NCBI GenBank assembly: GCA_049324695.1 | Contig: JBMOMJ010000044.1 | Coordinates: 38,548 to 102,547 of the forward strand | Length of the DNA: 64,000 nucleotides | Direction of reading: 5' to 3' | Source of the DNA: PMG-095 sp049324695 | GTDB taxonomy: Bacteria > Myxococcota_A > Polyangia > Polyangiales > Polyangiaceae | Shown: in pieces, positions 36,683-45,312 of the stretch | How positions within the stretch are numbered: the stretch's first letter is position 1 | Layout of the letters: every line of letters begins with the position of its first letter | The notes under the pieces: generated by a model | The model's input: the letters and a program-made list of their open reading frames with translations, nothing else | Databases searched by the model: none | Told to the model about the DNA's origin: nothing | Made by a program: the position numbers and the translations under genes

Positions 36683-37801
36683 ATGAAAGTCACTCAGCCG
36701 GCGCGCCTGATTTCGCTGCTCGATCTCGGACTTGAACGACTGCTCGCGTTGGGCACCGCGCTCGATCTACCCGAACGCGACCTGCGCAACGCGAGCCGCT
36801 TGTTCGAACGGATGGCAAGTGGATGGGCGGACGCATCATTGCGCTCGCCCGCCCGCTGGCCATCGGACATCACCGACGACCATACGCCGTTCGAGTTTTC
36901 GTTGGCGATCGACCGTGGTGTACCTGAGCTGCGCTTCCTCTGCGAGGCTCAGGGTGACGTCCCGTCGCATTCGTCGAACTGGGAGGCAGCGCACCAGCTG
37001 AATCGCGAGCTGGCGAAGGAATTCGCTATCGATTTGCAGCGCCTAGCGCGCGTCGAGGACTTGTTCGCGCCCACCAAAGACTGCCCACGTTTCTCGCTGT
37101 GGCATGCGGTCTGCCTCCGCGCCGGAGAGGCCCCAGACTTCAAGGTTTATCTGAACCCGTTAGCCCAGGGCGCGCAGCGCGCATCGGCTTCGGTGGAAGA
37201 AGCCATGACTCGCCTCGGTTTCGCCGAAGCTTGGAAGCGTTTGCCCGTGCTCGAAGCCGGCGACGAATACCTCTACTTCTCGTTGGATCTCGCGGCGCGC
37301 CCCGAAGCGCGCCTGAAGCTGTATTGCGCTCACCCCGGGGCAACACTCGACAGGGTGGAACGTGCCGTATCGACCGCCAAGGGCTACGTGCCCGGTCGGG
37401 CTTCGCGCTTCTGTGAAGCCGTCACGGGTTCACACGGACCGTACACCGGTCGCCCGCTGCTCACGTGTTTGAGTTTCGTCGAGGGTTCCGCGCAACCGTC
37501 TGCGGCCACGCTGCACGTTCCAGTTCGCGCATACGCGCACAGTGACGCCGAGGCGCGCGCGCGTGTGCTCGGAGCCATGCAAGGCCCCAGCGCCGAGCTG
37601 TACGCCACGGCTCTGGAAAACTTTTCGCGCCGCTCGTTGGCGGACCGAAGTGGCATGCAGACATACGCGTCCTTGCGGCTCGGCGCGGTCAGCGACCGCG
37701 TCACCGTATATCTCGCACCCGAAGCCTATGCGGTTCCGGTTCGCCAGTCGCTGCGCCCGTCCCGACCCGATTTAACCCGCGCGACCTGCGAGTCCGCGTG
37801 A
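36683..37801 (+). CDS. ABBA-fold (DMATS-type) aromatic prenyltransferase
   Basis: A protein of 372 residues, the usual size for bacterial indole prenyltransferases. The ATG is 14 bp after the methyltransferase stop. DMATS-type motifs: DDHTPFEFSLAI with the expected general-base Glu71, PELRFLCEA, DFKVYLNP (Lys155), YLYFSLDL followed by RLKLYCAHP (Arg211, Lys213, Tyr215), and the closing YASLRLG ... VTVYLAPEAY pair. Positive residues and tyrosines on alternating strands fit the diphosphate-shielding barrel. These enzymes attach dimethylallyl or geranyl groups to tryptophan or other indoles without metal. The substrate is not readable from sequence. Stop overlaps the next start (GTGA). Confidence 0.85.
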   Translation: MKVTQPARLISLLDLGLERLLALGTALDLPERDLRNASRLFERMASGWADASLRSPARWPSDITDDHTPFEFSLAIDRGVPELRFLCEAQGDVPSHSSNWEAAHQLNRELAKEFAIDLQRLARVEDLFAPTKDCPRFSLWHAVCLRAGEAPDFKVYLNPLAQGAQRASASVEEAMTRLGFAEAWKRLPVLEAGDEYLYFSLDLAARPEARLKLYCAHPGATLDRVERAVSTAKGYVPGRASRFCEAVTGSHGPYTGRPLLTCLSFVEGSAQPSAATLHVPVRAYAHSDAEARARVLGAMQGPSAELYATALENFSRRSLADRSGMQTYASLRLGAVSDRVTVYLAPEAYAVPVRQSLRPSRPDLTRATCESA

Positions 37802-38556
37802 CCGCTTTCACCACTGTCCCGTCCAATAGCTCGAATCAGCCGAGGCAATCGATGCAACCAGTGCTCGACAGATTGACAAGTCGTACTAGCGAGTTTCGCG
37901 CTCATCCACTGTTCGCCTTCTTGAGCGACGACAGCAAGAAACCCGAAGAGCGCTTGCTGCTGGCGCCGGCTCTGGCGCACTTCGTGATGACGTTCGCAGA
38001 CATTTATCGGTTCGTGCTGCGCGACGAATCGTCGCCGGATGACTACCAAAAGCTCGTGAACGCGCATACCTACGAAGACGGCGGCCACTGGAAGTGGTTC
38101 TTGGCTGATTTGAAGAAGCTCGGTCATGATCCTCGCATTCCCTTCAGTGAAGCGTTGCGCTTCATATGGAGCGAGGAGACCATCAACTTGCGGCTGCTGT
38201 CGTACAACATTTGCCGGCTCGGGCTAGGCGCGAGCTCGCTACGCAAGTTGGTTCTGGTCCAATGCATCGAAGCGACTGGCACCGTGATGCTCAGCACCGT
38301 CGCGCCGGTTGGACAAGCGCTAGCTGCGCGCAGCGGAGAGCGGCTCACGTACTTCGGGGCGCATCACTTCGACAGCGAGAGCAGCCACACGCTAGAGCAG
38401 GACGAATCGCAGACCTTCGTCGAGAGCATTGCGCTCACCCCCGAACAGATCACCGAGTTTTGCCAGCTCGTGGACGAAACATTTGCACTGTTCACGGCGG
38501 TCGCCGACGAGATGCTCGCATTCAACCAGCGAGGCCGCGCCATCGCCGCGGCTTGA
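37798..38556 (+). CDS. haem-oxygenase-like diiron oxidase/oxygenase (HDO) family protein
   Basis: A protein of 252 residues from the GTG at 37798 (4-bp overlap with the prenyltransferase); an ATG at 37852 with GAGG upstream would give 234 residues. It is all-helical and has a full set of candidate iron ligands in the order seen in CADD/UndA-type HDOs: Glu93 and His97 (TYEDGGHW), Glu158 (QCIEATG), and His190-x3-Glu194-x2-His197 (HHFDSESSH). Such enzymes do N-oxygenation, desaturation or C-C cleavage on amino-acid-like or fatty substrates. As third gene of the operon it likely tailors the prenylated product. Confidence 0.75.
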   Translation: MTAFTTVPSNSSNQPRQSMQPVLDRLTSRTSEFRAHPLFAFLSDDSKKPEERLLLAPALAHFVMTFADIYRFVLRDESSPDDYQKLVNAHTYEDGGHWKWFLADLKKLGHDPRIPFSEALRFIWSEETINLRLLSYNICRLGLGASSLRKLVLVQCIEATGTVMLSTVAPVGQALAARSGERLTYFGAHHFDSESSHTLEQDESQTFVESIALTPEQITEFCQLVDETFALFTAVADEMLAFNQRGRAIAAA

Positions 38557-38602
38557 GCTGCGGCTGAGCCTCGCGGAAGAGGCGGCCGTTTCATACGAAA
38601 AA

Positions 38603-38650
38603 CGAAAGCCCTGTTGCGTGAGTGCGATAGGGCTTCGTCGCTTTTGTTCG
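38603..38650 (+). terminator. intrinsic terminator of the prenyltransferase operon
   Basis: AAGCCCT (38606-38612) pairs with AGGGCTT (38629-38635), extended by CG/CG with one bulge. CGTCGCTTTTGTT follows on the + strand. It lies 47 bp after the diiron enzyme stop and closes the three-gene unit. Confidence 0.65.
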
Positions 38651-38718
38651 GCCCACCCTACGGCGAAGCACGTGGACGGCCCACACCAGCCCGGGTGCGC
38701 TGCGCTCCCGCGTAGGAC

Positions 38719-39213
38719 TCAGGGCGTTGACGTGGGAGCCGGCTGCATCGAAATCGTGCCCGCCTTCAGGCCGCGCACGATCGCAAGCGCTTCTTCGCGC
38801 GATGAGTACGCGTTCGAAGGCGTGTGCAGCTTGATGGCCGTCATGCGGCTCGCCATGCGTTGCAGCAAACTGCCGTGGTAACGCACAACCGTGATCGCAC
38901 ACTCATTGATCACGCGCTTCACCTGGCTCGCGTAGAAATCGAGCTCGTCGAGATTGGTGGTGAGGTTCTCGTAATCGACGACGATGTACACCTTTTCGCC
39001 GCCGCAATGTCGGCGCCAGTAGCGAATGCCGTCTTCGAAGTACGCCGTCATGTCTTCGCGCGTGCGCAACTCGACCGGCCGCGGATGCGAGGCGAAAAGG
39101 ATCTTCTCCGTGGGGTCGTAGTACCAGCTCGCGCCGATGCTCGAATTAGCAACGGGCGGGCGTTCGTTCGCTCCCGGACCGGAACCTTTCGTTCTTTGCA
39201 TCGCAGTTGCCAT
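38719..39213 (-). CDS. conserved-looking protein of unknown function, SpoIIAA/STAS-like alpha-beta pattern
   Basis: A protein of 164 residues from the ATG at 39213. After about 25 low-complexity residues the sequence alternates strands and helices: ASWYYDPTEKILFASHP, TREDMTAYFEDGIRYWRRHC, GEKVYIVVDYENL, DELDFYASQVKRVINECAI, TVVRYHGSL. This is reminiscent of STAS-like proteins, with a VVDYENL strand where such proteins have their central strand. No catalytic motif. It stands alone, convergent with the terminator of the prenyltransferase operon. The fold guess is inference; function unknown. Confidence 0.55.
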   Translation of the reverse strand: MATAMQRTKGSGPGANERPPVANSSIGASWYYDPTEKILFASHPRPVELRTREDMTAYFEDGIRYWRRHCGGEKVYIVVDYENLTTNLDELDFYASQVKRVINECAITVVRYHGSLLQRMASRMTAIKLHTPSNAYSSREEALAIVRGLKAGTISMQPAPTSTP

Positions 39214-39606
39214 CAAAAGCGCTCGATCCCTGCTACGGCGCGGGTTCGAGACGCGTTTAGCCCTAGTGATACCTCTGCGGCTTGTCTGGAACGACAGAAA
39301 CCCGACACAGAGGAGGAGTCAGGCCGGGCATTCCGGTCTAGCCGCCTGAAGCGCAGGCGAGCAAATCTCGATACTTGCCTGTAGTTGCGACTGCTCGTGG
39401 ACCGGCCTGCGGGGAACGATCGGAGGCGTGCAGTCGCGTGTAGGTGACGTTGAGAGGACTGCGTGTTCAGCAACCTCCTGGATGAGATGGCCGAAATCGT
39501 CAGCGGTGGGTGAAGGTTGCTTCCACCTACGAGCTCCAATGGGTGTTCCGACTCAGAGGGCGAGGGCGCTCTCTGATTGTGCGTGCTCAGCGCGTGGGGA
39601 GATCAC
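39214..39606. other. gene-free stretch ahead of the subtilisin-like protease
   Basis: 393 bp between divergent genes with no supported coding frame, RNA gene or repeat. GTGGGGAGATCAC before 39607 is the protease ribosome site. Promoters for both flanking genes are expected here but not identifiable. Confidence 0.3.
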
Positions 39607-42600
39607 ATGCAGCTCAGGACCTATCGAAGCTTTGGTTCGCTGGTTTTCACCTCGGTACTCGCGGCTTACGGCCTTCTCGCCTGCGCCGAAACCGAGTCAG
39701 CACCGTCGTCGTCTTCTGCCTCGTCGCCGGTGCTCGACGATGCGGCTAATAAAGCCGGAGCAGCGCCGCACGCGAGCGATTCGCTGCGCTCTGCGTCGGC
39801 TGATCCCGCAGCTAGCAGCGGTAAACGCGCGCGCGTCGCGATTTCAACGGAGTCGCTGGTGCTGACCCTACGCGAGGTTCCCGAGCATTTGAGCGGCAAA
39901 GCGCTGAACGCGCCGGCTTGGCTCGCGTGGCTGCAGAGCTCGTTGGGGGAGGGGGTGCGGGTGGTTTCGGCGCGTACGCTGAATCCTGCGCTCAGCGACG
40001 TTCCTCAGCTGGGTGAAGCGCTGGTCGTCTCGGTTGCGTCCACCAGCGAGGCGCGCATTCGTGAGGCATGCGCGCGAGCAGAGCTAGGCGCTGGTGTTGC
40101 CAAGGCCGAGGCGGACCCGATTTGGCATTCGGATTCGATTCCGAATGATCCGCGCTACGGCGAGCAATGGCAGTGGCCGAAGGTGCAGGCGCCGCAAGCC
40201 TGGGATACCGCGAACGGTTCGGCGAACGTCATCGTCGCGGTCATCGACTCGGGCATCGATGCCACGCACCCGGATCTCGTGAACGCGCTCTGGAGCAATC
40301 CGTTCGAAACCGCCGATGGCGTCGACAACGACAAGAATGGTTTGGTCGACGACGTAAAAGGTTGGAACTTCCTCAATAACAACAATAACCTCGCCGATTC
40401 GACCGGCCACGGCACTCACGTGGCGGGGCTCATCGGCGCGCAACGCAACAATGGGATCGGCGTCGCCGGCATCGCGTCGGGCGTTAAGATCTTGCCGTTG
40501 GTGGTGGGTTCGGCGCCGCCTGCCAGCGCTGTGGCGTCTTCGATTTATTACGCGGCCGACCACGGCGCTCGCATCATCAATATGAGCTTCGGCGGCCCGG
40601 AGACGTTTTCGGGAGCGCGTGCGGCCATCGACTATGCGGTGGCGCGCGGCGCGCTCTTGATTGCGTCAGCCGGCAATCACTCGAGCGATGCCTACAACTA
40701 TCCCGCCGTGTACGAGGACGTCGTCGCCGTTGCGGCCACCAATCAGAGCGATCAGCGCGCGATTCTTTCGAATTATGGCCGCTGGGTGGACATCTCGGCG
40801 CCGGGCCAAGACATCCTGAGCACGTTCTCGAACGGCGGATACTTCGTAGTTTCGGGCACCAGCCAGGCGTCTCCCATCGTGGCTGGTGTCGCGGCTCTCA
40901 TCAAGTCGATCCATCCGGAGTGGACAGCCGACATGATCCGCACGCAGCTCTTGGCAAGCGCGGACGATCTCACGGCGGGCAATCCCGATTACGTCGGTCA
41001 GCTCGGTGCTGGTCGCGTGAACGCAGCACGTGCCGTCGGCGCTACCATCACGACGCCGAAAGCCTACGTGGCCGGCGTCAGCGTGAAGGAGCTGACGGGC
41101 GACGGAGATCAGCAGCTGAGTGCGGGTGATACCGCGCGCGTCACCGTTTCGCTGCATTTCACGTCGGGAGGCAGCAGCGCAACGGCGCGCCTGACCTCGA
41201 GCGATCCCTACGTGAGCGTGACCAGTGGTCCGGTCACCTTGACGGGCCCCAAGGCGGATCGGGTGCTCACCGCGAGCTTCAACATCAGCGTCGCCGCAGG
41301 AGTCCCCAAGGACTACTCGGCGCCCCTCAACGTCGTGCTCGAAACCAGCGCGCCCAGCGTGACGACGGTGGTGCGCCTGCCGGTAGCGCCGACTTATCGC
41401 CAGCTCAAGCTACCCTTTGCCTACGAGCAGAGCTTGATCACGCACCCGAGCGGCAAGCAATTCTTTGCTGCGGATGAGTCTCCGCAATTTGGTCGCCACC
41501 GCGTCTACGCGGCGTTCCGCAACAGCGACGGCTCCTTCACGCAAGAAACCACGCTGAGCGATACGACCAACAACGCGCGGCGCCCGCAAGTCGTGGTGGA
41601 CACGAACGGCGACGTTCACGTTGCTTTCTATCAATCCGTGCAGTCGCAAGACTTCGCGGCGTTCCCGCGTTACTCGAAGTACACGGCTTCCACTGGCCAG
41701 TGGTCGACCACCTTGCTCACGAGCGGCGCCAGCATCAACGGGAGCCTCGAGCACAACATTGCCCTGGCACGCGACCAAAACGGTGTGTTGCACCTGGCTT
41801 GGGGCAGTGTGAATGGGCTCGTTCTCACCAAGCAGGAGAACGGCAGTTTCGGCGCTCAGCAGAGTATTCAAATCCCGGTCGAGAGCGGCATGCTGCCGGA
41901 GCTCGATTTGAAGTTCTTGATGCAGGGCGGGCGTTTGAAGCTGTTCGTGCGCCCGATCCCAACCCCTCCGTTCGGCATCGGCCAGGCCAACTATCGCCGC
42001 CGAGTGCAAGTCATGGAGTACGACGGTGCGGCGTGGTCGTCGCTGGTCGAGCTCAGCGCGGGCACAGCGGAGGAGAATGCGGCGCTGCCGTTCGTGTTCA
42101 ACGACTCCGTACGTCGTTTCGCTCAGCCGATTGGCAGCGCCAGCGTGAACCTGTCGCAGCTCGCCGGCACGAACTGGAACGTGCTGCAAAACGTGCAGGA
42201 CATCGGTAGCGCCGATTTTCGTACCGGTTTCTTTGGACTGCAGCGTACGTCCGACTTCGTGACTTTCGTCGCAAAACCCGTGGCCGTCACGATGGGTAGT
42301 ACACGAGAGCTGCGAGAAGCCAGCGTGCTGAAGGTCCTGCCGGGCGACTCCACACGCCGCGCGCAGTTCCCCACCATCACGCAGCTCAGCGGCAATCTAT
42401 ACGTTTTCAATCAAGAGCGCCGACTGCATCGTCAGCTCGAGAACTGGTTCGAGTACCCGTTCGCTTCCAGCTTCTATACGAAGACATCACTCGCACCGGC
42501 AGCTTTGCCCAGCGTGCCGGTGGTGACGGATGATGGTGCGACCACCAACAGCGATCGTCTCGTTCACGCCACCTGGTCGTCGACGCACGCGAGCGGCATC

Positions 42601-43134
42601 GCATACTATCGCGTGGCAGTCGGCACCGCACCCGGCAAGGACGACCTCTTGCCGTGGGCTCAGACGACGCTCACAGAGTCCACCTTCGACCTCGGCGATC
42701 AGCGATTGCTCCCTGGTCAGGCCGCGTACGTGTCGGTGGAAGCTCGCTCGAACGCGGTTCTCTCGAGCGCAATAGGGGCGAGCGACGGCATCTCGCTTGC
42801 GACGCTGTGCCGCGCGCCGACGTGGAACTCTGTCATCGCGTATCAGGAGCCGGGCACGCTCGTCAGCTATCAGGGCGCGACCTATCGGAGCCTGTATTAC
42901 ACGTCGGGCAGCATCCCAACCTCGCAGAATGGAGCCTGGGCGTTGGTTGGAGCTTGCACTGGCGCGCCCCCAGTGCCGGCCTGCACGAAGCCACAATGGG
43001 TGGCGGGGACCACGTATCCCGCGGGCGCCCGGGTTTCTTACAACGGCTATGAGTTCATCGCGCAGTGGGCATCAAACGTAACTCCCACCGGCGCCTCGGG
43101 AAATCCGTGGAAGTGGGTTTTGAACTGCCAGTGA
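39607..43134 (+). CDS. subtilisin-family (S8) extracellular protease with C-terminal carbohydrate-binding modules
   Basis: A protein of 1175 residues from the ATG at 39607 (GGGGAG upstream). A lipoprotein-like signal ends in GLLAC. The N-terminal propeptide is about 75-185, and the S8 domain about 200-480. Catalytic residues: Asp214 (VIVAVIDSGIDATHPDL), His268 (STGHGTHVAGL) and Ser419 (SGTSQASPIVAG). The DGVDNDKNG insert is a metal-binding loop. Beta-sandwich and propeller-like regions follow to about 1060. Two CBM5/12-like chitin-binding repeats close the protein (WNSVIAYQEPGTLVSYQGATY; WVAGTTYPAGARVSYNGYEF). A secreted, matrix-targeted predatory protease is likely. Confidence 0.92.
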   Translation: MQLRTYRSFGSLVFTSVLAAYGLLACAETESAPSSSSASSPVLDDAANKAGAAPHASDSLRSASADPAASSGKRARVAISTESLVLTLREVPEHLSGKALNAPAWLAWLQSSLGEGVRVVSARTLNPALSDVPQLGEALVVSVASTSEARIREACARAELGAGVAKAEADPIWHSDSIPNDPRYGEQWQWPKVQAPQAWDTANGSANVIVAVIDSGIDATHPDLVNALWSNPFETADGVDNDKNGLVDDVKGWNFLNNNNNLADSTGHGTHVAGLIGAQRNNGIGVAGIASGVKILPLVVGSAPPASAVASSIYYAADHGARIINMSFGGPETFSGARAAIDYAVARGALLIASAGNHSSDAYNYPAVYEDVVAVAATNQSDQRAILSNYGRWVDISAPGQDILSTFSNGGYFVVSGTSQASPIVAGVAALIKSIHPEWTADMIRTQLLASADDLTAGNPDYVGQLGAGRVNAARAVGATITTPKAYVAGVSVKELTGDGDQQLSAGDTARVTVSLHFTSGGSSATARLTSSDPYVSVTSGPVTLTGPKADRVLTASFNISVAAGVPKDYSAPLNVVLETSAPSVTTVVRLPVAPTYRQLKLPFAYEQSLITHPSGKQFFAADESPQFGRHRVYAAFRNSDGSFTQETTLSDTTNNARRPQVVVDTNGDVHVAFYQSVQSQDFAAFPRYSKYTASTGQWSTTLLTSGASINGSLEHNIALARDQNGVLHLAWGSVNGLVLTKQENGSFGAQQSIQIPVESGMLPELDLKFLMQGGRLKLFVRPIPTPPFGIGQANYRRRVQVMEYDGAAWSSLVELSAGTAEENAALPFVFNDSVRRFAQPIGSASVNLSQLAGTNWNVLQNVQDIGSADFRTGFFGLQRTSDFVTFVAKPVAVTMGSTRELREASVLKVLPGDSTRRAQFPTITQLSGNLYVFNQERRLHRQLENWFEYPFASSFYTKTSLAPAALPSVPVVTDDGATTNSDRLVHATWSSTHASGIAYYRVAVGTAPGKDDLLPWAQTTLTESTFDLGDQRLLPGQAAYVSVEARSNAVLSSAIGASDGISLATLCRAPTWNSVIAYQEPGTLVSYQGATYRSLYYTSGSIPTSQNGAWALVGACTGAPPVPACTKPQWVAGTTYPAGARVSYNGYEFIAQWASNVTPTGASGNPWKWVLNCQ

Positions 43135-43194
43135 ACCTCGTAGCTCCACTTACGTGAGCGGGTTTCCACGATCTGGTATGCTCAGGGTCGCGTC

Positions 43195-43695
43195 ATGCAA
43201 CGCGGTGTTTGGTCTTGGGCGATCTCTATCGTGAGCGTGGGTGCGTGCTCGCTGAGCACCGCCCACGCCGATCCGCTAGGAAGTGCGCCCGGCGCTCCGA
43301 ATGCGTGGCAGCGCTTGGAGCTCGAGTTTCCAATCCTCAAACCGTTGCGCTTCTCCTTCGACACAACTCCGACGCCTGGCTTCGAGCCATTGAGGCTGCC
43401 AACTTTTCGCAGCGAATCGGTATGGTGGGAACAGGGCTCGCTCAGCTTGCTCAGCTTCTCGCAGGTCGCGCCGCTCGGCATCGAGTGTTCCGTCACGTGC
43501 CAGCCCATGCTCGAGCGCACGATTGGCGCTGAAGGCCGTCTTGAGCTCGGGGGGCTGGGGCGTGCAGTGCCCTCGACGCACCTGTTCATGCGGGCACAGA
43601 ACACGCAGGCTTACCCAGCGCTGAGTGGTACGGGCAGCAAGCCAACGTCTTACTCGTTGGTTACCGCCGGCTTCGGTGGCCTGCTCGATTTCTAG
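43195..43695 (+). CDS. exported protein of unknown function
   Basis: A protein of 166 residues with a signal peptide (about 1-25, ending STAHA). The mature part is beta-rich, has one Cys pair (GIECSVTCQP) and ends in a Phe (GGLLDF) as many outer-membrane beta-barrels do, though it is short for a barrel. No family recognised. Its stop overlaps that of the convergent GH43 gene within the palindrome CTAG (43692-43695), so the two transcripts must run into each other. Confidence 0.55.
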   Translation: MQRGVWSWAISIVSVGACSLSTAHADPLGSAPGAPNAWQRLELEFPILKPLRFSFDTTPTPGFEPLRLPTFRSESVWWEQGSLSLLSFSQVAPLGIECSVTCQPMLERTIGAEGRLELGGLGRAVPSTHLFMRAQNTQAYPALSGTGSKPTSYSLVTAGFGGLLDF

Positions 43696-45179
43696 AAGCT
43701 GAGCCCAGAGCTCGGGGTGACCTTCTGAATGGTGCCGTCGCTATTGAAGGTGAGCTTGTCGACCGCAACTTCGCGCTTGTACGTGCCGCCGCCGTTCGGG
43801 CCGTTACTCAAGTGATAAACGAGGTACCACTGACCCGCGAACTGCGCGACGCCGGGGTGGCTGGTCGGCGCGTCTTGTCCGGGAACTCCGGGCAGCGCGT
43901 CGAGGATGCGTCCGCGGCGCGTCCACGGGCCCATTGGGCTCGTCGACGTGGCGTAGTCGATAGTCGCTGGGTTCGCGCCGGCTGCGTACACTTCGTAGTA
44001 GGTGCCGTTGCGCTTGAATAGGAATGGCGCCTCGAAGAAGCCTTGCGGAGTGGTCTCCTGCAGCTTGCCGTTGAACGAGATCATGTCGTCGTTCAGCTTG
44101 CCCTCGACCATGCGCCCGAAGCCGCCGTAGTGCAGGTAAGCTTGCCCATCGTCGTCGATGAACACGGTTGGATCGATGGTGTAAACGGTTTGGCTCGCCT
44201 GCGAGTAGTTGAAGTTCGACATTTCCAAGGCGTCGTTGACGAGCGCCTTGCCGAGAGCATCCTTCCAAGGCCCGGTCGGACTGTCTGCCACAGCGACACC
44301 AATTGCCATGCCACCGCCGGTCTCGTTGACTGGCACGTACCAGTAGAACTTACCGTTCTTGGGGCCGACGATTTGCGCGGCCCACGCGTTGGCGTTGGCC
44401 CACTTGAAGTCGCTGAGCCTGAGGGCAACCGTCTTGTTCCAGTGCACCATGTCCGTCGACGAGAGCACGAACCACTCGCGCAGCACGAAGCCGGTGCTGC
44501 CCTCGTCGTGACCGCAGCCGATGTAGAAGGTGCAGTTGTGCACGAGCGGCGCTGGATCTGCCGTGTACTGGTCGCTAAACAGTGGATTGGTTCCCTTCGA
44601 GCCGGGAACGGGAGGCGTGCAGTTCGTCGCGCCGCCACTGCCGCCCATCGCCGTCGTTCCACCCATCGCCGTTGAACCGCCGCCTGCGCTGGTGCCGCCG
44701 TTGCTCGAGCCACCGCTCGATTTGGTGCCGCCGCTCGAGGTACCGCCCGAGCTGGTGCCGCCGTTTGCCTTGGCGCCGCCTGCTGCGGTCGTACCGCCAC
44801 TCGCTGCGCCACCGTTCGCAGCGCCGCCGCGCCCGCCCGCGCTGCTCGTGCCACCCATGCTGGTGGAACCGCCGTTGTTGGAGCCACCGTTGCTAGCGCT
44901 CGAGCCGCCGTTGCTGGCGCCGCCACTCGCGACGCCGCCCGTGGAGCTGCCGCCGCTCGAAGAGTTCGTCGAACCGCCCTGAGCGTTGGAAGTTCCACCC
45001 GAAGTCGAGCTGGAGCCACCTTTGGCTTGCGTGCCGCCACTTGCGGCACCGCCTTGCCCTGAGCTGGTCTTTCCTCCCTGATTGCCCGGCGGCATCGTGC
45101 CGCTTTCGGAACCACTGCAGCCCAGCGCGAGTACGAGCGGGAGACCAGCAAGCAAAGCGGGCGAAGGCGAACGACGCAT
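43692..45179 (-). CDS. GH43-family glycoside hydrolase lipoprotein with Gly/Ser linker
   Basis: A protein of 495 residues. The lipoprotein signal ends in LVLALGC. A Gly/Ser/Ala repeat stalk covers about 25-190. The catalytic five-bladed propeller (about 200-495) matches GH43: YTADPAPLVHNCTFYIGCGHDE with the general-base Asp (ADPAP), WFVLSSTDMVHWN, AQIVGPKNGKFYWYVPV, TIDPTVFIDDDGQAYLHYGG with the pKa-modulating Asp, and GFFEAPFLFKRNGTYYEVYAAG with the general-acid Glu. Likely an arabinanase, arabinofuranosidase or xylosidase. The ATG has a good GGAGG site that lies within a hairpin, suggesting translational control. Confidence 0.92.
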   Translation of the reverse strand: MRRSPSPALLAGLPLVLALGCSGSESGTMPPGNQGGKTSSGQGGAASGGTQAKGGSSSTSGGTSNAQGGSTNSSSGGSSTGGVASGGASNGGSSASNGGSNNGGSTSMGGTSSAGGRGGAANGGAASGGTTAAGGAKANGGTSSGGTSSGGTKSSGGSSNGGTSAGGGSTAMGGTTAMGGSGGATNCTPPVPGSKGTNPLFSDQYTADPAPLVHNCTFYIGCGHDEGSTGFVLREWFVLSSTDMVHWNKTVALRLSDFKWANANAWAAQIVGPKNGKFYWYVPVNETGGGMAIGVAVADSPTGPWKDALGKALVNDALEMSNFNYSQASQTVYTIDPTVFIDDDGQAYLHYGGFGRMVEGKLNDDMISFNGKLQETTPQGFFEAPFLFKRNGTYYEVYAAGANPATIDYATSTSPMGPWTRRGRILDALPGVPGQDAPTSHPGVAQFAGQWYLVYHLSNGPNGGGTYKREVAVDKLTFNSDGTIQKVTPSSGLSF

Positions 45180-45184
45180 CTAGG

Positions 45185-45222
45185 AACCTCCGGGATCGGC
45201 GTCTTGTGCCTTCCCGAAGGTT
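45185..45222 (-). promoter_or_regulatory. 5' UTR hairpin that covers the GH43 ribosome-binding site
   Basis: On the minus strand AACCTTCGGGA (45222-45212) can pair with TCCCGGAGGTT (45195-45185): ten Watson-Crick pairs and one U-G, with a 16-nt loop. The second arm contains the GGAGG located seven bases before the GH43 ATG, so the hairpin would block ribosome access until opened. Confidence 0.5.
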
Positions 45223-45312
45223 GGATGGTTCAAATTTCGCTGCGCTCGTTCTATGCCGGGTGAAGATTTCGAGCCTCACTTCTGCGCGAACGTGGCTCGA
45301 AATTCGAAAGCT

